A DNA stretch of 64,000 bases from Candidatus Zhuqueibacterota bacterium (lineage in GTDB: Bacteria > Zhuqueibacterota > Zhuqueibacteria > Thermofontimicrobiales > Thiofontviventaceae): the NCBI GenBank assembly GCA_016926625.1, contig JAFGOE010000030.1, positions 1 through 64,000 of the forward strand, read 5' to 3'. Both the position numbers and the translations under genes were made by a program. Below, one piece after another: positions 9,252-18,756 of this stretch (position 1 is the first letter of the stretch; every line of letters starts with the position of its first letter). The notes under the pieces were generated by a model. It made no database searches. It was not told where the DNA came from and worked only from the letters and a program-made list of their open reading frames with translations.

Positions 9252-11330
9252 TTATTCTTCCTCTTTTGCTTCGGCAATGACTTTCTCGGCGACGTCGTGA
9301 GGAACTTCCTCGTAGTGCGAGAATTTACGTCGATGCAGTCCTCTGCCCTGCGTCATCGAGCGCAATGCGGTGGAATATTTATAAAGTTCCGCCAGCGGCA
9401 CTTTCGCACGGATCACTTGAAATCCGCCTTCGGCCTCCATACCCTGGATCTTACCTCGTCGGCTCGACAGATCGCCCATCACATCGCCCATATACTCTTC
9501 AGGAACCTGCACTTCAATGTCGTAGATTGGTTCGAGCAAAATCGGTTTCGCGTCCATGAACACTTTCTTGAAGCACATGGAGCCTGCTATCTTAAAGGCC
9601 ATGTCGGACGAGTCGACGGTATGAAAACTACCAAAAAATAGAGTTACCTTCACATCGACTACCTTATGGCCGGCGAGGATACCATCTTCCAACACTTCTC
9701 TGATGCCTTTTTCGACGGCCGGAATATATTTACCCGGGATGACACCACCCACGATCGCATCGACGAACTCGAAACCACTGCCGCGTTCCAGGGGTTCGAT
9801 ACGGAGATGGACGTGACCGTACTGGCCGCGGCCACCCGACTGTTTTTTGTGTTTGTATTCGCCCTCGGCATTGCCCTTGATGGTCTCGCGATAGGGGATC
9901 TTGGGTTCTTTCAGCTCGACATCCACACCGAATTTATCTTTGAGTCGTTTGATAACGATATCCAGATGCAATTCGCCCTGGCCGGACACGATGATCTGCT
10001 TCAACTCGCTGTCAATATTGACATTGAAGGAAGGGTCCTCGTCGTGAAGTACGGAAAGGCCAGTGGATACCTTTTCTTCATCACCTTTGGTTTTCGGTTT
10101 AACGGCGACCCGGATGACGGGAGAGGGAAAGACGATCTCCGGGAGCAGAATGGGATCGCGCTTATCACAAAGAGTATCACCGGTATGGGTGTTCTTTAAT
10201 TTAACGAACGCACCGATGTCGCCCACGCCCAATTGGCCGACTTCGCTTCTGTCTTTTCCGTTCATAATAAATATTTGGCCGATTTTTTCGGTGTCTTTCT
10301 TGTTGGTGTTCAGCACTTCCATACCCGATTTGATAGTGCCTGAGAAAATGCGGAAAAAGGAGAGCTCACCGACATGTGCTTCTGAAACCGTCTTGAACAC
10401 CAGCGCCGACATGGGTGCATCCGGTTTAATTTCGCGCGTGATGACGTTTGTCGTTCCGGGTTTGACTCCCTCCACCGCTGGTCGCTGCTGGGGTGACGGC
10501 AGAGCCTCAGTGATGAAACTTAGCATCGACTGGACACCGATATTCTGGGTGGCTGAACCGCAGAGAAGCGGGAAGATTGCACCGCGCGCTATCTGTTCTT
10601 GCAGACCCGTAATGATCTGTTCGTGTGTCAATTCTCCGACCTCACAGAAAATATCGAGCAGTGATTCGTCGTTCTCCGAGATGGCCTCCATCAGAGCGGC
10701 ATGGTATTCGTCGGCCTTGTCCTTTACATCGGCCGGGATTTCACTCTCGGTGTATTTGCCACTTCGGTCATCGCTGAACGTTAGCAATTTCATCTTAATG
10801 ACGTCAACGATCTGATTGAAGTTTTCACCCTGGTTTACGGGGAAAGCGACGACGGCTATTGATGTGCCGAATCGCTTTCTTGCCGATTCCAATGTGGTTT
10901 CGAAATTGGCGTGCTCTTTATCGAGGCGGGTGATGTAAAACATCCGTGGCAGCTTATACTCCGCTGCGATTTGAAAGGCGAGCTCTGTGCCGACTTCAAC
11001 ACCGCTTTGAGCACTCAGTAAAATGACTGCGGTATCTACGGCTCGCAACGATCCTTTCACTTCTCCCAGGAAATCTGTGTACCCAGGCAAGTCGATTATG
11101 TTGATTTTATGCGATTTCCACTCACACGTCAGTATCGATGAACTGATCGATATCTTTCTGCTGATTTCGTCCGAATTACAATCGGAAACCGTCGTTCCTT
11201 CCTCGATCGTTCCGATACGATTGATTCGCCCGGCTGAAAAAAGCATTGCTTCCGCCAGTGACGTCTTTCCTACGCTTCCATGCGACACCAATCCAATGTT
11301 TCGTATCTTGTCAACACTATATTCTTTCAA
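9252..11330 (-). CDS. fusA: elongation factor G-like GTPase (EF-G2-type)
   Basis: Divergent P-loop 'SHGSVGKTSLAEAMLF', 'DLPGYTDFLGEV', 'YITRLDKEHANFE'; EF-G domains IV/V 'YEEVPHDVAEKVI'. Confidence 0.88.
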   Translation of the reverse strand: MKEYSVDKIRNIGLVSHGSVGKTSLAEAMLFSAGRINRIGTIEEGTTVSDCNSDEISRKISISSSILTCEWKSHKINIIDLPGYTDFLGEVKGSLRAVDTAVILLSAQSGVEVGTELAFQIAAEYKLPRMFYITRLDKEHANFETTLESARKRFGTSIAVVAFPVNQGENFNQIVDVIKMKLLTFSDDRSGKYTESEIPADVKDKADEYHAALMEAISENDESLLDIFCEVGELTHEQIITGLQEQIARGAIFPLLCGSATQNIGVQSMLSFITEALPSPQQRPAVEGVKPGTTNVITREIKPDAPMSALVFKTVSEAHVGELSFFRIFSGTIKSGMEVLNTNKKDTEKIGQIFIMNGKDRSEVGQLGVGDIGAFVKLKNTHTGDTLCDKRDPILLPEIVFPSPVIRVAVKPKTKGDEEKVSTGLSVLHDEDPSFNVNIDSELKQIIVSGQGELHLDIVIKRLKDKFGVDVELKEPKIPYRETIKGNAEGEYKHKKQSGGRGQYGHVHLRIEPLERGSGFEFVDAIVGGVIPGKYIPAVEKGIREVLEDGILAGHKVVDVKVTLFFGSFHTVDSSDMAFKIAGSMCFKKVFMDAKPILLEPIYDIEVQVPEEYMGDVMGDLSSRRGKIQGMEAEGGFQVIRAKVPLAELYKYSTALRSMTQGRGLHRRKFSHYEEVPHDVAEKVIAEAKEEE

Positions 11331-11370
11331 GAAATGTCTCCTTTCGAGAATTGAATCGTTAATAGTTAAT

Positions 11371-12864
11371 TTATTCTTCTCTTAATTTTTTTCTCATGAT
11401 TTTCCCAAATGAGCTCTTCGGCAGTGAATCATAAAACTGAAACAGCTGTGGACATTGATAAACGGGAATTCGTTCTCTACAGAATTCAAAAAATTCCTCA
11501 GGATTTGCTTTCACACCGTTTTTCAATACGATGCACGCTTTTACTTCCTGTTTAAATGTCGGATGAGGCACACCTACGATACAGATCTCCTCGATTTTAG
11601 GATGCTCTTTGAGTTTATTCTCGATCTCCGTCGGGAATATAGTAAACCCGCTCTTGTTGATGACATCATCTTTTCGTTCGATAAACCATAAATAGCCGTC
11701 TTCATCCAGTTTCCCGATATCATCGGTGTAAAACCAGCCATCGTTTGATGAGCTTTCACTTATCGAGTTTACATAGCCCTTCATCACCGAGTGACCACGG
11801 ATTGCGATCTGCCCGATTTCACCCGGATTCAGTTTATTATCGCTTTCATCGATGATCTTCACTTCCAGTGTGCTCAAAGGTATGCCCACTGTGCCTGATT
11901 TGCGATGGCCTATGATACGATTGAAAGAGACCACTGCAGCGGCTTCGGCTAAACCGTAACCCTCTAAAATGGGTACGTTAAATATCTCTTCGAACTCGTC
12001 CATGTCCTTTTGATCACACGGCGAGCCCAGCGAAAAACAATATTTTAATGCGATAGCCGACGATTTAATTTTATCTTTAAAAGCATCGATCAGGGTTCGA
12101 AATACGCTGCAACCTGCCACCAGGATTGTGATTTGATCTTCAGATAGCGCCTTATCCAGGATCGATCTATCAATTTTTGGATATAACGAAATAGAAGCTC
12201 CGCGCGTTAATGCGATATGCATCACTAAGTTTTGAGCGTAGAGCAGCGACAGTGGTAAAAGTCCGGCGAAATTATCCGAACGCGTCGCTGGTATAACATC
12301 ATAGCAGTCCGTTACCGCGTTCATCAGATTTCCGTGAGTCAACTCCACACACTTGGGAGCGGCAGTCACTCCGGAGGTAAAACAGAAAACCGCACTGTCG
12401 GATATCGCTAATTCGGCATTGTCGACTTCTGAATCGGACGATTCTGCTATAAACGATTGCAAGTTGATGCTATGTTTGTATGATGTTTCACCCAAAATGT
12501 AAATGGCAGGAGTATCTTTAATAAACTGTCTGAATCGGCGTAAAAAACCATCCCATATAAAAACCGCATCCGGTTTGATCTGATCGAACATAAACTTCAA
12601 CTCTTCAGGTCGAGCGAACGGATTGATAGGTACCACAACCGCTCCGATACGCAAAATTGCATAATATGCGAATATAAAATGGGGCGTATTGGGCAAGATC
12701 AGGGCAACCTGACTACCTTTTTTAATATCAACTTTTAAAAGGCCGTTGCATATTTTGTCGATAATTTTTAATAATTCTGAATATGTTATCTGGTGATTCG
12801 AAAAATTTATTGCTACTTGATCGCCGGCATCGCGTGCAGCAGATTGGAGCAAATCAAATATCAT
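11371..12864 (-). CDS. AMP-dependent acyl-CoA synthetase/ligase family protein
   Basis: 'FCFTSGVTAAPKCVELTHGNLMNAV', 'EGYGLAEAAAVVSFNR', 'GWFYTDDIGKLDEDGYLWFIERKDDVINKSG', terminal 'LPKSSFGKIMRKKLRE'. Confidence 0.9.
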   Translation of the reverse strand: MIFDLLQSAARDAGDQVAINFSNHQITYSELLKIIDKICNGLLKVDIKKGSQVALILPNTPHFIFAYYAILRIGAVVVPINPFARPEELKFMFDQIKPDAVFIWDGFLRRFRQFIKDTPAIYILGETSYKHSINLQSFIAESSDSEVDNAELAISDSAVFCFTSGVTAAPKCVELTHGNLMNAVTDCYDVIPATRSDNFAGLLPLSLLYAQNLVMHIALTRGASISLYPKIDRSILDKALSEDQITILVAGCSVFRTLIDAFKDKIKSSAIALKYCFSLGSPCDQKDMDEFEEIFNVPILEGYGLAEAAAVVSFNRIIGHRKSGTVGIPLSTLEVKIIDESDNKLNPGEIGQIAIRGHSVMKGYVNSISESSSNDGWFYTDDIGKLDEDGYLWFIERKDDVINKSGFTIFPTEIENKLKEHPKIEEICIVGVPHPTFKQEVKACIVLKNGVKANPEEFFEFCRERIPVYQCPQLFQFYDSLPKSSFGKIMRKKLREE

Positions 12865-12973
12865 TACGCCTCAATATCCTCCATAAATGAACAATGCCAT
12901 TATAGTAACAAAAAAATTCCTTAAAATCAAGAACTTTTTAAGGGTTTACAACCAATTTTAAATAATTTTTTTA

Positions 12974-13002
12974 TTGACATTTACGTTTTATTTTTTTATA
13001 TT
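12974..13002 (+). promoter_or_regulatory. sigma-70-type promoter of rpsT
   Basis: TTGACA (12974-12979), 17-nt spacer, TATATT (12997-13002), about 32 nt upstream of the rpsT ATG. Confidence 0.65.
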
Positions 13003-13033
13003 TAACCCTGATAAACCAAAACGGAAGGATACT

Positions 13034-13285
13034 ATGCCACATCATAAGTCTACAATGAAACGAGTTAAAACGAACCTGAAGTCGCAACAATATAATCGAC
13101 ACTACAAATCGATGATGAAATCGTCTATTAAAAAGGTGTTAAATACCCAGGAAAAAGATGCGGCCGAGGTATATTTTAAGCAGACGCAATCGTTATTGGA
13201 TAAGCTTGCACGAAAAAATGTGATTCATGCCAATAAAGCTGCAAATCAAAAGAGACAGTTAGCGAATCATTTGAAATCATTATAA
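13034..13285 (+). CDS. rpsT: 30S ribosomal protein S20
   Basis: 'MPHHKSTMKRVKTNLKSQQYNRHYKSMMKSSIKKVL...KNVIHANKAANQKRQLANHLKSL'; start at ATG 13034 after acggaaggat. Confidence 0.9.
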   Translation: MPHHKSTMKRVKTNLKSQQYNRHYKSMMKSSIKKVLNTQEKDAAEVYFKQTQSLLDKLARKNVIHANKAANQKRQLANHLKSL

Positions 13286-13390
13286 GATTTTCAAATTTTA
13301 AAACCGGAGCAGTGTAAAAATGCCGGTAACTCCCCCTAATTCCGGTATGCTCGCTGACTCCGGTTTCTATTCCTACAGGGGTAAAAAAAA

Positions 13391-13416
13391 GCCAACAAGA
13401 AATTGTTGGCTTTTTT
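13391..13416 (+). terminator. Rho-independent terminator (A/T flanked, likely bidirectional)
   Basis: aaaaaaaa-gccaacaa-gaaa-ttgttggc-tttttt. Confidence 0.9.
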
Positions 13417-13563
13417 ATATCCCTGCATCACACGGCTCAAGGCGAACAGACCCGCACACGAGACAAGCAAATTCAGAAAACCTGTCCGGATGAGCGCTGC
13501 GAAGTCGGGATATATATCGTGTATGTAAGGGAATAAATATGGGTCACTGATGTATTTGTCCGA

Positions 13564-15231
13564 TTAATTCAGTTGATCCTTCAGATAGTCCTGATCGATC
13601 AATCGTTCACCGTCGAGGTTGTCATCGCCGGTGCTATGGTTATCGTCCTGATCATTTAAAATTTGAGTGCATTTTGTGACGAACGCCTGGGCATCGGCCA
13701 ATCCGGTCTCGCTGTCCACCACGAGTTTATCGATCAATTGCGGCAGTTCGCGTATGAGCGGGATCAGCTCGAGTTTAAACGGTATGTTCCCCGCTAATAT
13801 ACCTTCCACGATATCGGATACGAAGGTGATAAACTCGTCGATGCGCTCGTACTCAAACAGTTGTGCCGAACTTTGCAGTGATGAACAGGCTTTTTGGATA
13901 TGGCCCAGAATTTTTTTATCGGCTTTGCTGTCGTCGAAATCTTTAACCGCCTCATTCAGGATGTTGATATCACCCCGGATCTCCTCTTCGAAAATTTCAG
14001 TAAACACACGATTACTTTTCGGCGATTTCAAGGATAAATCCTTCATGTCGAACGTGGGCTGAGACACGCTTGACTTGTTCCTGGGAGTATCTTTTTTCTC
14101 TGTCTTTTCGCCATGATCACCGGATTTAGCCGCGACGGGTACGGGATCCTCTTTCTTATTTGATTTACCAGGTTTTTCATCTGCTTTTTCGATTTTAGTC
14201 GCTTTGATCTGTTTCTTCTCCTGTGATAAACCGGTGGCGATGATGAGCACCCTCAATTTACTGTCCATATCATTATCGATTCGGGCACCCCAAATGATAC
14301 GCGCCTTTGGGTCGAGTTTTTGGGCGATGGAGTTCATGACGTTGCGCGCATCCTTGATGGTCATGTTTTCATCGCCGATCACATTGATGAGCGCACTTCT
14401 GGCACCCGTGATCTCTGTATCAAGCAGGGGATTGTTGATCGCTTTCTCGACCGCATCGTCGGCCTTCGTGTCCGTATTACTTTCACCGATACCGATCATC
14501 GCGGTATCTCCGTTCTTCATCACCGATTTGACATCGGAGAAGTCGAGATTGACCAGTCCTTTTTCTGTAACCAGTTCTGTAATGCCTTTCACAGCATCAA
14601 CGAGCAGTTCGTCGGCAATTTTGAACGCAGCGTTCAATGGCAGGTCGGGGACCAGATTGAGCAATCGATCGTTTTTTATGGCGATGACGGTGTCGGAGTT
14701 TTTACGCAGTTTCTCCAAACCCTGAAGAGCATTTTCCTGCCTGATCACGCCCTCTTCTGTGAACGGCAGGGTCACGATGGCGATGGTTAATGCTCCAAGA
14801 TCACGTGCAATTTCAGCGATCACGGACGACGACCCTGTGCCGGTGCCACCGCCCAGTCCACACGTCACAAACACCATGTCGCTGCCCTTCAACATCGCCC
14901 TGATATGTTCTTCATTCTCTCTGGCACTCTGTTCACCGATGGTCGGATCGCCCCCGGCACCCAGTCCATTGGTGATCTCCCTGCCGATGAGTATCTTTGC
15001 ATGGGATTTAGCGGCTAACAAATCCTGGGCATCTGTGTTAATGGCGATCGTCTCGATCCCGTTGACGCCCACTTCCGCCATTCTCGTTAATGTGTTATTT
15101 CCGCCCCCTCCGGTACCAACGACTCGGATGACGGTCCGGTGTGCATTGAGTACCTTTTCAAGTTCTGAATCTTCGATCAAGAAACTGTCTTTTTCAATTT
15201 TTAGATGCTGATCTTTTCCGCTGTGCGCCAT
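13564..15231 (-). CDS. archaeal-type FtsZ fused to a C-terminal CheA-type pseudo-Hpt (His->Ser) domain
   Basis: 'RVVGTGGGGNNTLTRM', 'CGLGGGTGTGSS', T7 loop 'GLVNLDFSDVKSVM', archaeal-like 'LNLVPDLPLNAAFKIADELL' and 'DPKARIIWGARIDNDM'. Tail aa ~409-505 aligns to CheA Hpt; 'KACSSLQSSA' where Hpt has 'RAAHTLKGSA'. SD taaggaggtt. Confidence 0.85.
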   Translation of the reverse strand: MAHSGKDQHLKIEKDSFLIEDSELEKVLNAHRTVIRVVGTGGGGNNTLTRMAEVGVNGIETIAINTDAQDLLAAKSHAKILIGREITNGLGAGGDPTIGEQSARENEEHIRAMLKGSDMVFVTCGLGGGTGTGSSSVIAEIARDLGALTIAIVTLPFTEEGVIRQENALQGLEKLRKNSDTVIAIKNDRLLNLVPDLPLNAAFKIADELLVDAVKGITELVTEKGLVNLDFSDVKSVMKNGDTAMIGIGESNTDTKADDAVEKAINNPLLDTEITGARSALINVIGDENMTIKDARNVMNSIAQKLDPKARIIWGARIDNDMDSKLRVLIIATGLSQEKKQIKATKIEKADEKPGKSNKKEDPVPVAAKSGDHGEKTEKKDTPRNKSSVSQPTFDMKDLSLKSPKSNRVFTEIFEEEIRGDINILNEAVKDFDDSKADKKILGHIQKACSSLQSSAQLFEYERIDEFITFVSDIVEGILAGNIPFKLELIPLIRELPQLIDKLVVDSETGLADAQAFVTKCTQILNDQDDNHSTGDDNLDGERLIDQDYLKDQLN

Positions 15232-15247
15232 TTTAAATTGAACCTCC

Positions 15248-16900
15248 TTAATAGACTTGAGGATAAATCACATCGTGCTCATTCTTCAATCGGTTCAGCT
15301 CATGGAGGTGTAGATTTAGTTTATGAATGATGTGATTACGGTTTAATAAGATTGAATCGTGATCAACTGACTCAAGGAGTTGGATTGCTTCTTGAATTGT
15401 GTTTAGTATCGGGGGGGTTAGTTTAATATTCTGATTGATTGAAAAAGTGACCAGATTTTCAATTTTACGAGGGATATCGCTGATATCTTCGAACCCGAAT
15501 TTAATGGTTTGCGATTTCAGACATGACGCTGCTAACTCTAAATTTTCCAGGGCCGATTCGTTATACCGATCGCGAATAAGCGCAGTCACGGATACTTTAC
15601 CCAACTTAAAGTACGCGCCCGATTCCTCCAGGAAGATCTTGACATCGATATCGTCGGCGACATCATCGTCCAGGGAATGGTCATCGTTGTTTAATATATC
15701 GCTCGAATCAAAAGGTGTGTATGCGACTCCTGAAACATCAGCATCAATATTATTAACTGAAGAACGTATTTCGTCTGAGTTGAGTTCCGTGTCGTCCTTC
15801 GCTTTCCCGTTGCTAATTTCCTGAATCAAGATCAATAGTTCAGGGTCGTCTTCGCCAGGAATCTTAAAATCGCCTGATTTACATTCTTCATCAGGATCAT
15901 CGTCATCTATTTCGGTTGATGCTGGTTCAGCTTCATGCTCTGAATCAGTTGCGCTCTGCGGCAAGTCATCATCGGCATCGCTGATGGTGTTGTTTCTATA
16001 ATTCGTGGTCTGCTGCAACAGAGAGGCCTCGGTCGTTATGATGAACTCATCGAACGATTCGAGTAAAGGTAGTACATTGTCCGCGTCATCATCAACGTTT
16101 ATCATCCTGGCGAGAATACGTCGTCCGTGCTTGAGGATACCCACGATATCGTCAGAGAGAGAAGCTTTGAATGCTAATAAAATATTGGCCAATCGATATA
16201 TTCGATCGGCAATCGCTTCGATCTCCTGTTGTCCGTTCATGATGGCCACGGTTTTTACATCTCTTGACATAGTGAGCCAATCCAGGTAAAATGTCTCATT
16301 ACTGACTGTCTTTAATGCTCCGTTGTCATACGGGTCGACAATGGCGAGCGCGTTGCTTATTTCTTCTTTAAAATAATAATCCAACAGTTCGCTATCTGCG
16401 ATGGAAAAATTATCCGGTTTCATGTCTGAAATTGATTTACCGTTGGTACTATCGGTTACCACATCAGCGTTACCGGGGTAGTTGCATCCATTCAAGTTTA
16501 AGTAGCTATAAAAATGCTCCTTCATTTGTTGGCTTGCTAAGAGCTGGTCCAACTGGTTCAGGAAAAAGCTGCAGATGTCGGCGATAGCTTCTTTCAACTC
16601 GGCCTTCTCTCTGCTGCTCAAATCCAGATGCTTCATGTAATTAACCAATTGGTCATACAGCCGAATCGAATCGTCGAGGCTGGAAAGATGCAACAGCTCG
16701 TCGGCCGTGTTGTTGGCTTCGATTAACTTTAAAATTAAAAAGCGTTTGATGCGACTCGTACCATTTCCCATGGTATCGTCGAACAGTATCTCCCTGTTCA
16801 AATTTTTCGCTACACACAATGAAAAATAACTGTTCGGATGGAAAAAGATATTCAGCAGTCGATCGAAATAGAGATTATTCCTGGTTGCTATATCATTCAT
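15248..16900 (-). CDS. protein with degenerate Hpt-like (Spt-like) domains and an acidic linker
   Basis: aa ~417-511 'DVKIFLEESGAYF...NLELAASCLKSQTIKFGFEDISDIPRKIENLV...LTPPILNTIQEAIQLLESV' aligns with CheA Hpt (H->S459). aa ~172-267 'WLTMSRDVKTVAIMNGQQEIEAIADRIYRL' is a second copy (H->R). Confidence 0.65.
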   Translation of the reverse strand: MNDIATRNNLYFDRLLNIFFHPNSYFSLCVAKNLNREILFDDTMGNGTSRIKRFLILKLIEANNTADELLHLSSLDDSIRLYDQLVNYMKHLDLSSREKAELKEAIADICSFFLNQLDQLLASQQMKEHFYSYLNLNGCNYPGNADVVTDSTNGKSISDMKPDNFSIADSELLDYYFKEEISNALAIVDPYDNGALKTVSNETFYLDWLTMSRDVKTVAIMNGQQEIEAIADRIYRLANILLAFKASLSDDIVGILKHGRRILARMINVDDDADNVLPLLESFDEFIITTEASLLQQTTNYRNNTISDADDDLPQSATDSEHEAEPASTEIDDDDPDEECKSGDFKIPGEDDPELLILIQEISNGKAKDDTELNSDEIRSSVNNIDADVSGVAYTPFDSSDILNNDDHSLDDDVADDIDVKIFLEESGAYFKLGKVSVTALIRDRYNESALENLELAASCLKSQTIKFGFEDISDIPRKIENLVTFSINQNIKLTPPILNTIQEAIQLLESVDHDSILLNRNHIIHKLNLHLHELNRLKNEHDVIYPQVY

Positions 16901-16933
16901 GGTTGACTCTCTATCGATTGTTTATGATCACAT

Positions 16934-17641
16934 TTATAAAATACCACTTTGTTCTCTAAACTTCTTATATAGTTTTAAGACTGCAGGGACGTAACCGCGT
17001 GTTTCTTCCCATAAGATATCATCCTGCCTGTTGCTTCTCAGCCACATGGCTGCGCGTTTCTCGCCTCCGTTGTATGCCGCCAGACCACCATCGACCTCAT
17101 AGGCGTGGATCAGGGACGATAGGTATCGACAACCTAATCGGATATTATAGATCGGATTGAATAGCACATCCTCTGGTGTCGTCCACTGAATGCCTTCGTA
17201 GTCGGATAAGAAGATGCCGGTCGTCGGCATGATTTGCATCAATCCCATCGCTCCTGCATGAGATACCACTTCAGGATCCCAGGATAAGGCGCTCTCATGG
17301 GTGATGGTCGCGCAGATGAGATCAATGTCGAGATTCGTGTATTTCATACTCATCTTGTAAATCTCCTCCGCGATCTCATATTTTAAGCCCGGTTCCATCT
17401 CCTGGTTGTATTTATCCATAATTCCCATGATTTTCTGGATATTTACCAAACGGATGTTATCCATTTTCATGGAAGCTTTAATGTCCCGCATGGTTTGTTC
17501 AATTTGATTCATCTTGAATACAGTTTCGTCAGATGTATAAAACTTGTACGAGAAACTGACGGTTGAAATACTGGCTAGCAAAATGATGAACATTAATAAA
17601 ATTGTTTTCCCCCTACGATCTCGTCTCGCCAAGATGCTCAT
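16934..17641 (-). CDS. membrane-anchored lytic transglycosylase, SLT domain
   Basis: N-terminal TM helix; 'ATITHESALSWDPEVVSHAGAMGLMQIMPTTG', 'NIRLGCRYLSSLI', 'LAAYNGG', 'RGYVPAVLKLYKKF'. SD ggaggt before ATG 17641. Confidence 0.92.
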   Translation of the reverse strand: MSILARRDRRGKTILLMFIILLASISTVSFSYKFYTSDETVFKMNQIEQTMRDIKASMKMDNIRLVNIQKIMGIMDKYNQEMEPGLKYEIAEEIYKMSMKYTNLDIDLICATITHESALSWDPEVVSHAGAMGLMQIMPTTGIFLSDYEGIQWTTPEDVLFNPIYNIRLGCRYLSSLIHAYEVDGGLAAYNGGEKRAAMWLRSNRQDDILWEETRGYVPAVLKLYKKFREQSGIL

Positions 17642-17883
17642 TCTTTGTACCTCCAATTTCTAAAGATCTCAGTAATTAATAAATGCTAATCAACGATGCG
17701 AATGAGATTGTAGAATTAAGCTTAAAGTAACTGTCACATCGAATAAACAATTTTACCTTAATTATATACAAATTTGAAGCCAGAATTTCATAATTCATCT
17801 TTCCTTAGTTTAATGACAAGTAAAACATCTCATAACATTTTGAATAATAGTTAAATAGAAAATGATTAAAAATACAAATAAAA

Positions 17884-18708
17884 TTAATTAGCCATTCTAC
17901 TGACGTCGCTGAGATGCTTATTTGTGGCCAACTTTGATGCAATTGTTCCATTCTGACTCAAAAATTCACGAGCCAAATCGAGATAACTCGTGGACCCTTT
18001 CGCCGATTTGTCGATGTAGTAAGCGGGTTTGCCATAATACGGGACTTCGGCTAAACGGATATTACGAGGTATCATTGTTTCGTACACAAGTTCTTTCAAG
18101 GTTTGCCTGACCTTAGTCACGACTCGCTTTGAAAGGTTATTTCTTAGATCCACCATGGTCAAAAGAAATCCGCGATACGATAAATCAGGGTTGTAGTTCG
18201 TCTTGATAATCTTTATCTCTTTGAGCAGCGAACCCAGCGCCTTTAATGCATAGAATTCGCATTGAATGGGTACGAGCACGGAATCCGAGGCGATCAATGC
18301 GTGAGACGTTATATTATTCAATGTCGGTGGATTATCGATAAAGATAAAATCGTAGTGCGATTTCAATCCGGACAATATTTTTTTAAGTTTCGCCTCATTC
18401 AACGGGGCGATGAAGCAATCATGTTCTCTGTCGCCTATCTCGTTCACATAGGGTATGAAGTCGAAATTATCGATCGGTGTCTTATGAATCAGATCCATGA
18501 TGTCTTTCGATTCGAAGATTGCCTCATCGATACTTCCTTTGATATCGTATTTGGCATATCCAAAACTAGCGCTGATATGACCCTGCGGATCAAGATCGAT
18601 CAATAATATCTTCTGATTTAATAGAGCAAGGCTGGCAGATAAATTAACCGCTGTTGTGGTTTTCCCGACTCCCCCTTTTTGACTCAAGATAGTAACAATT
18701 TCACCCAT
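17884..18708 (-). CDS. ParA/Soj family ATPase
   Basis: 'VTILSQKGGVGKTTTAVNLSASLA', 'LLIDLDPQGHISASFGY', 'YDFIFIDNPPTLNNITSHAL', 'VPIQCEFYALKALGSLL'. Confidence 0.95.
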   Translation of the reverse strand: MGEIVTILSQKGGVGKTTTAVNLSASLALLNQKILLIDLDPQGHISASFGYAKYDIKGSIDEAIFESKDIMDLIHKTPIDNFDFIPYVNEIGDREHDCFIAPLNEAKLKKILSGLKSHYDFIFIDNPPTLNNITSHALIASDSVLVPIQCEFYALKALGSLLKEIKIIKTNYNPDLSYRGFLLTMVDLRNNLSKRVVTKVRQTLKELVYETMIPRNIRLAEVPYYGKPAYYIDKSAKGSTSYLDLAREFLSQNGTIASKLATNKHLSDVSRMAN

Positions 18709-18756
18709 ACTTATTCCTTTCTTCGCAATACATCATCATCAAAACTTCATTTCGTT

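Noticed and set aside
9666-10815. Long plus-strand ORFs (177 and 250 aa) inside the EF-G-like gene
   Set aside because: They lie antisense to a clearly coding gene and translate to Ser/Phe/Thr-rich, family-less sequence; shadow ORFs.
13667-15211. Plus-strand ORFs (131-173 aa) opposite the FtsZ-type gene
   Set aside because: Antisense shadows of a strongly supported CDS with a good SD; no recognisable motifs.
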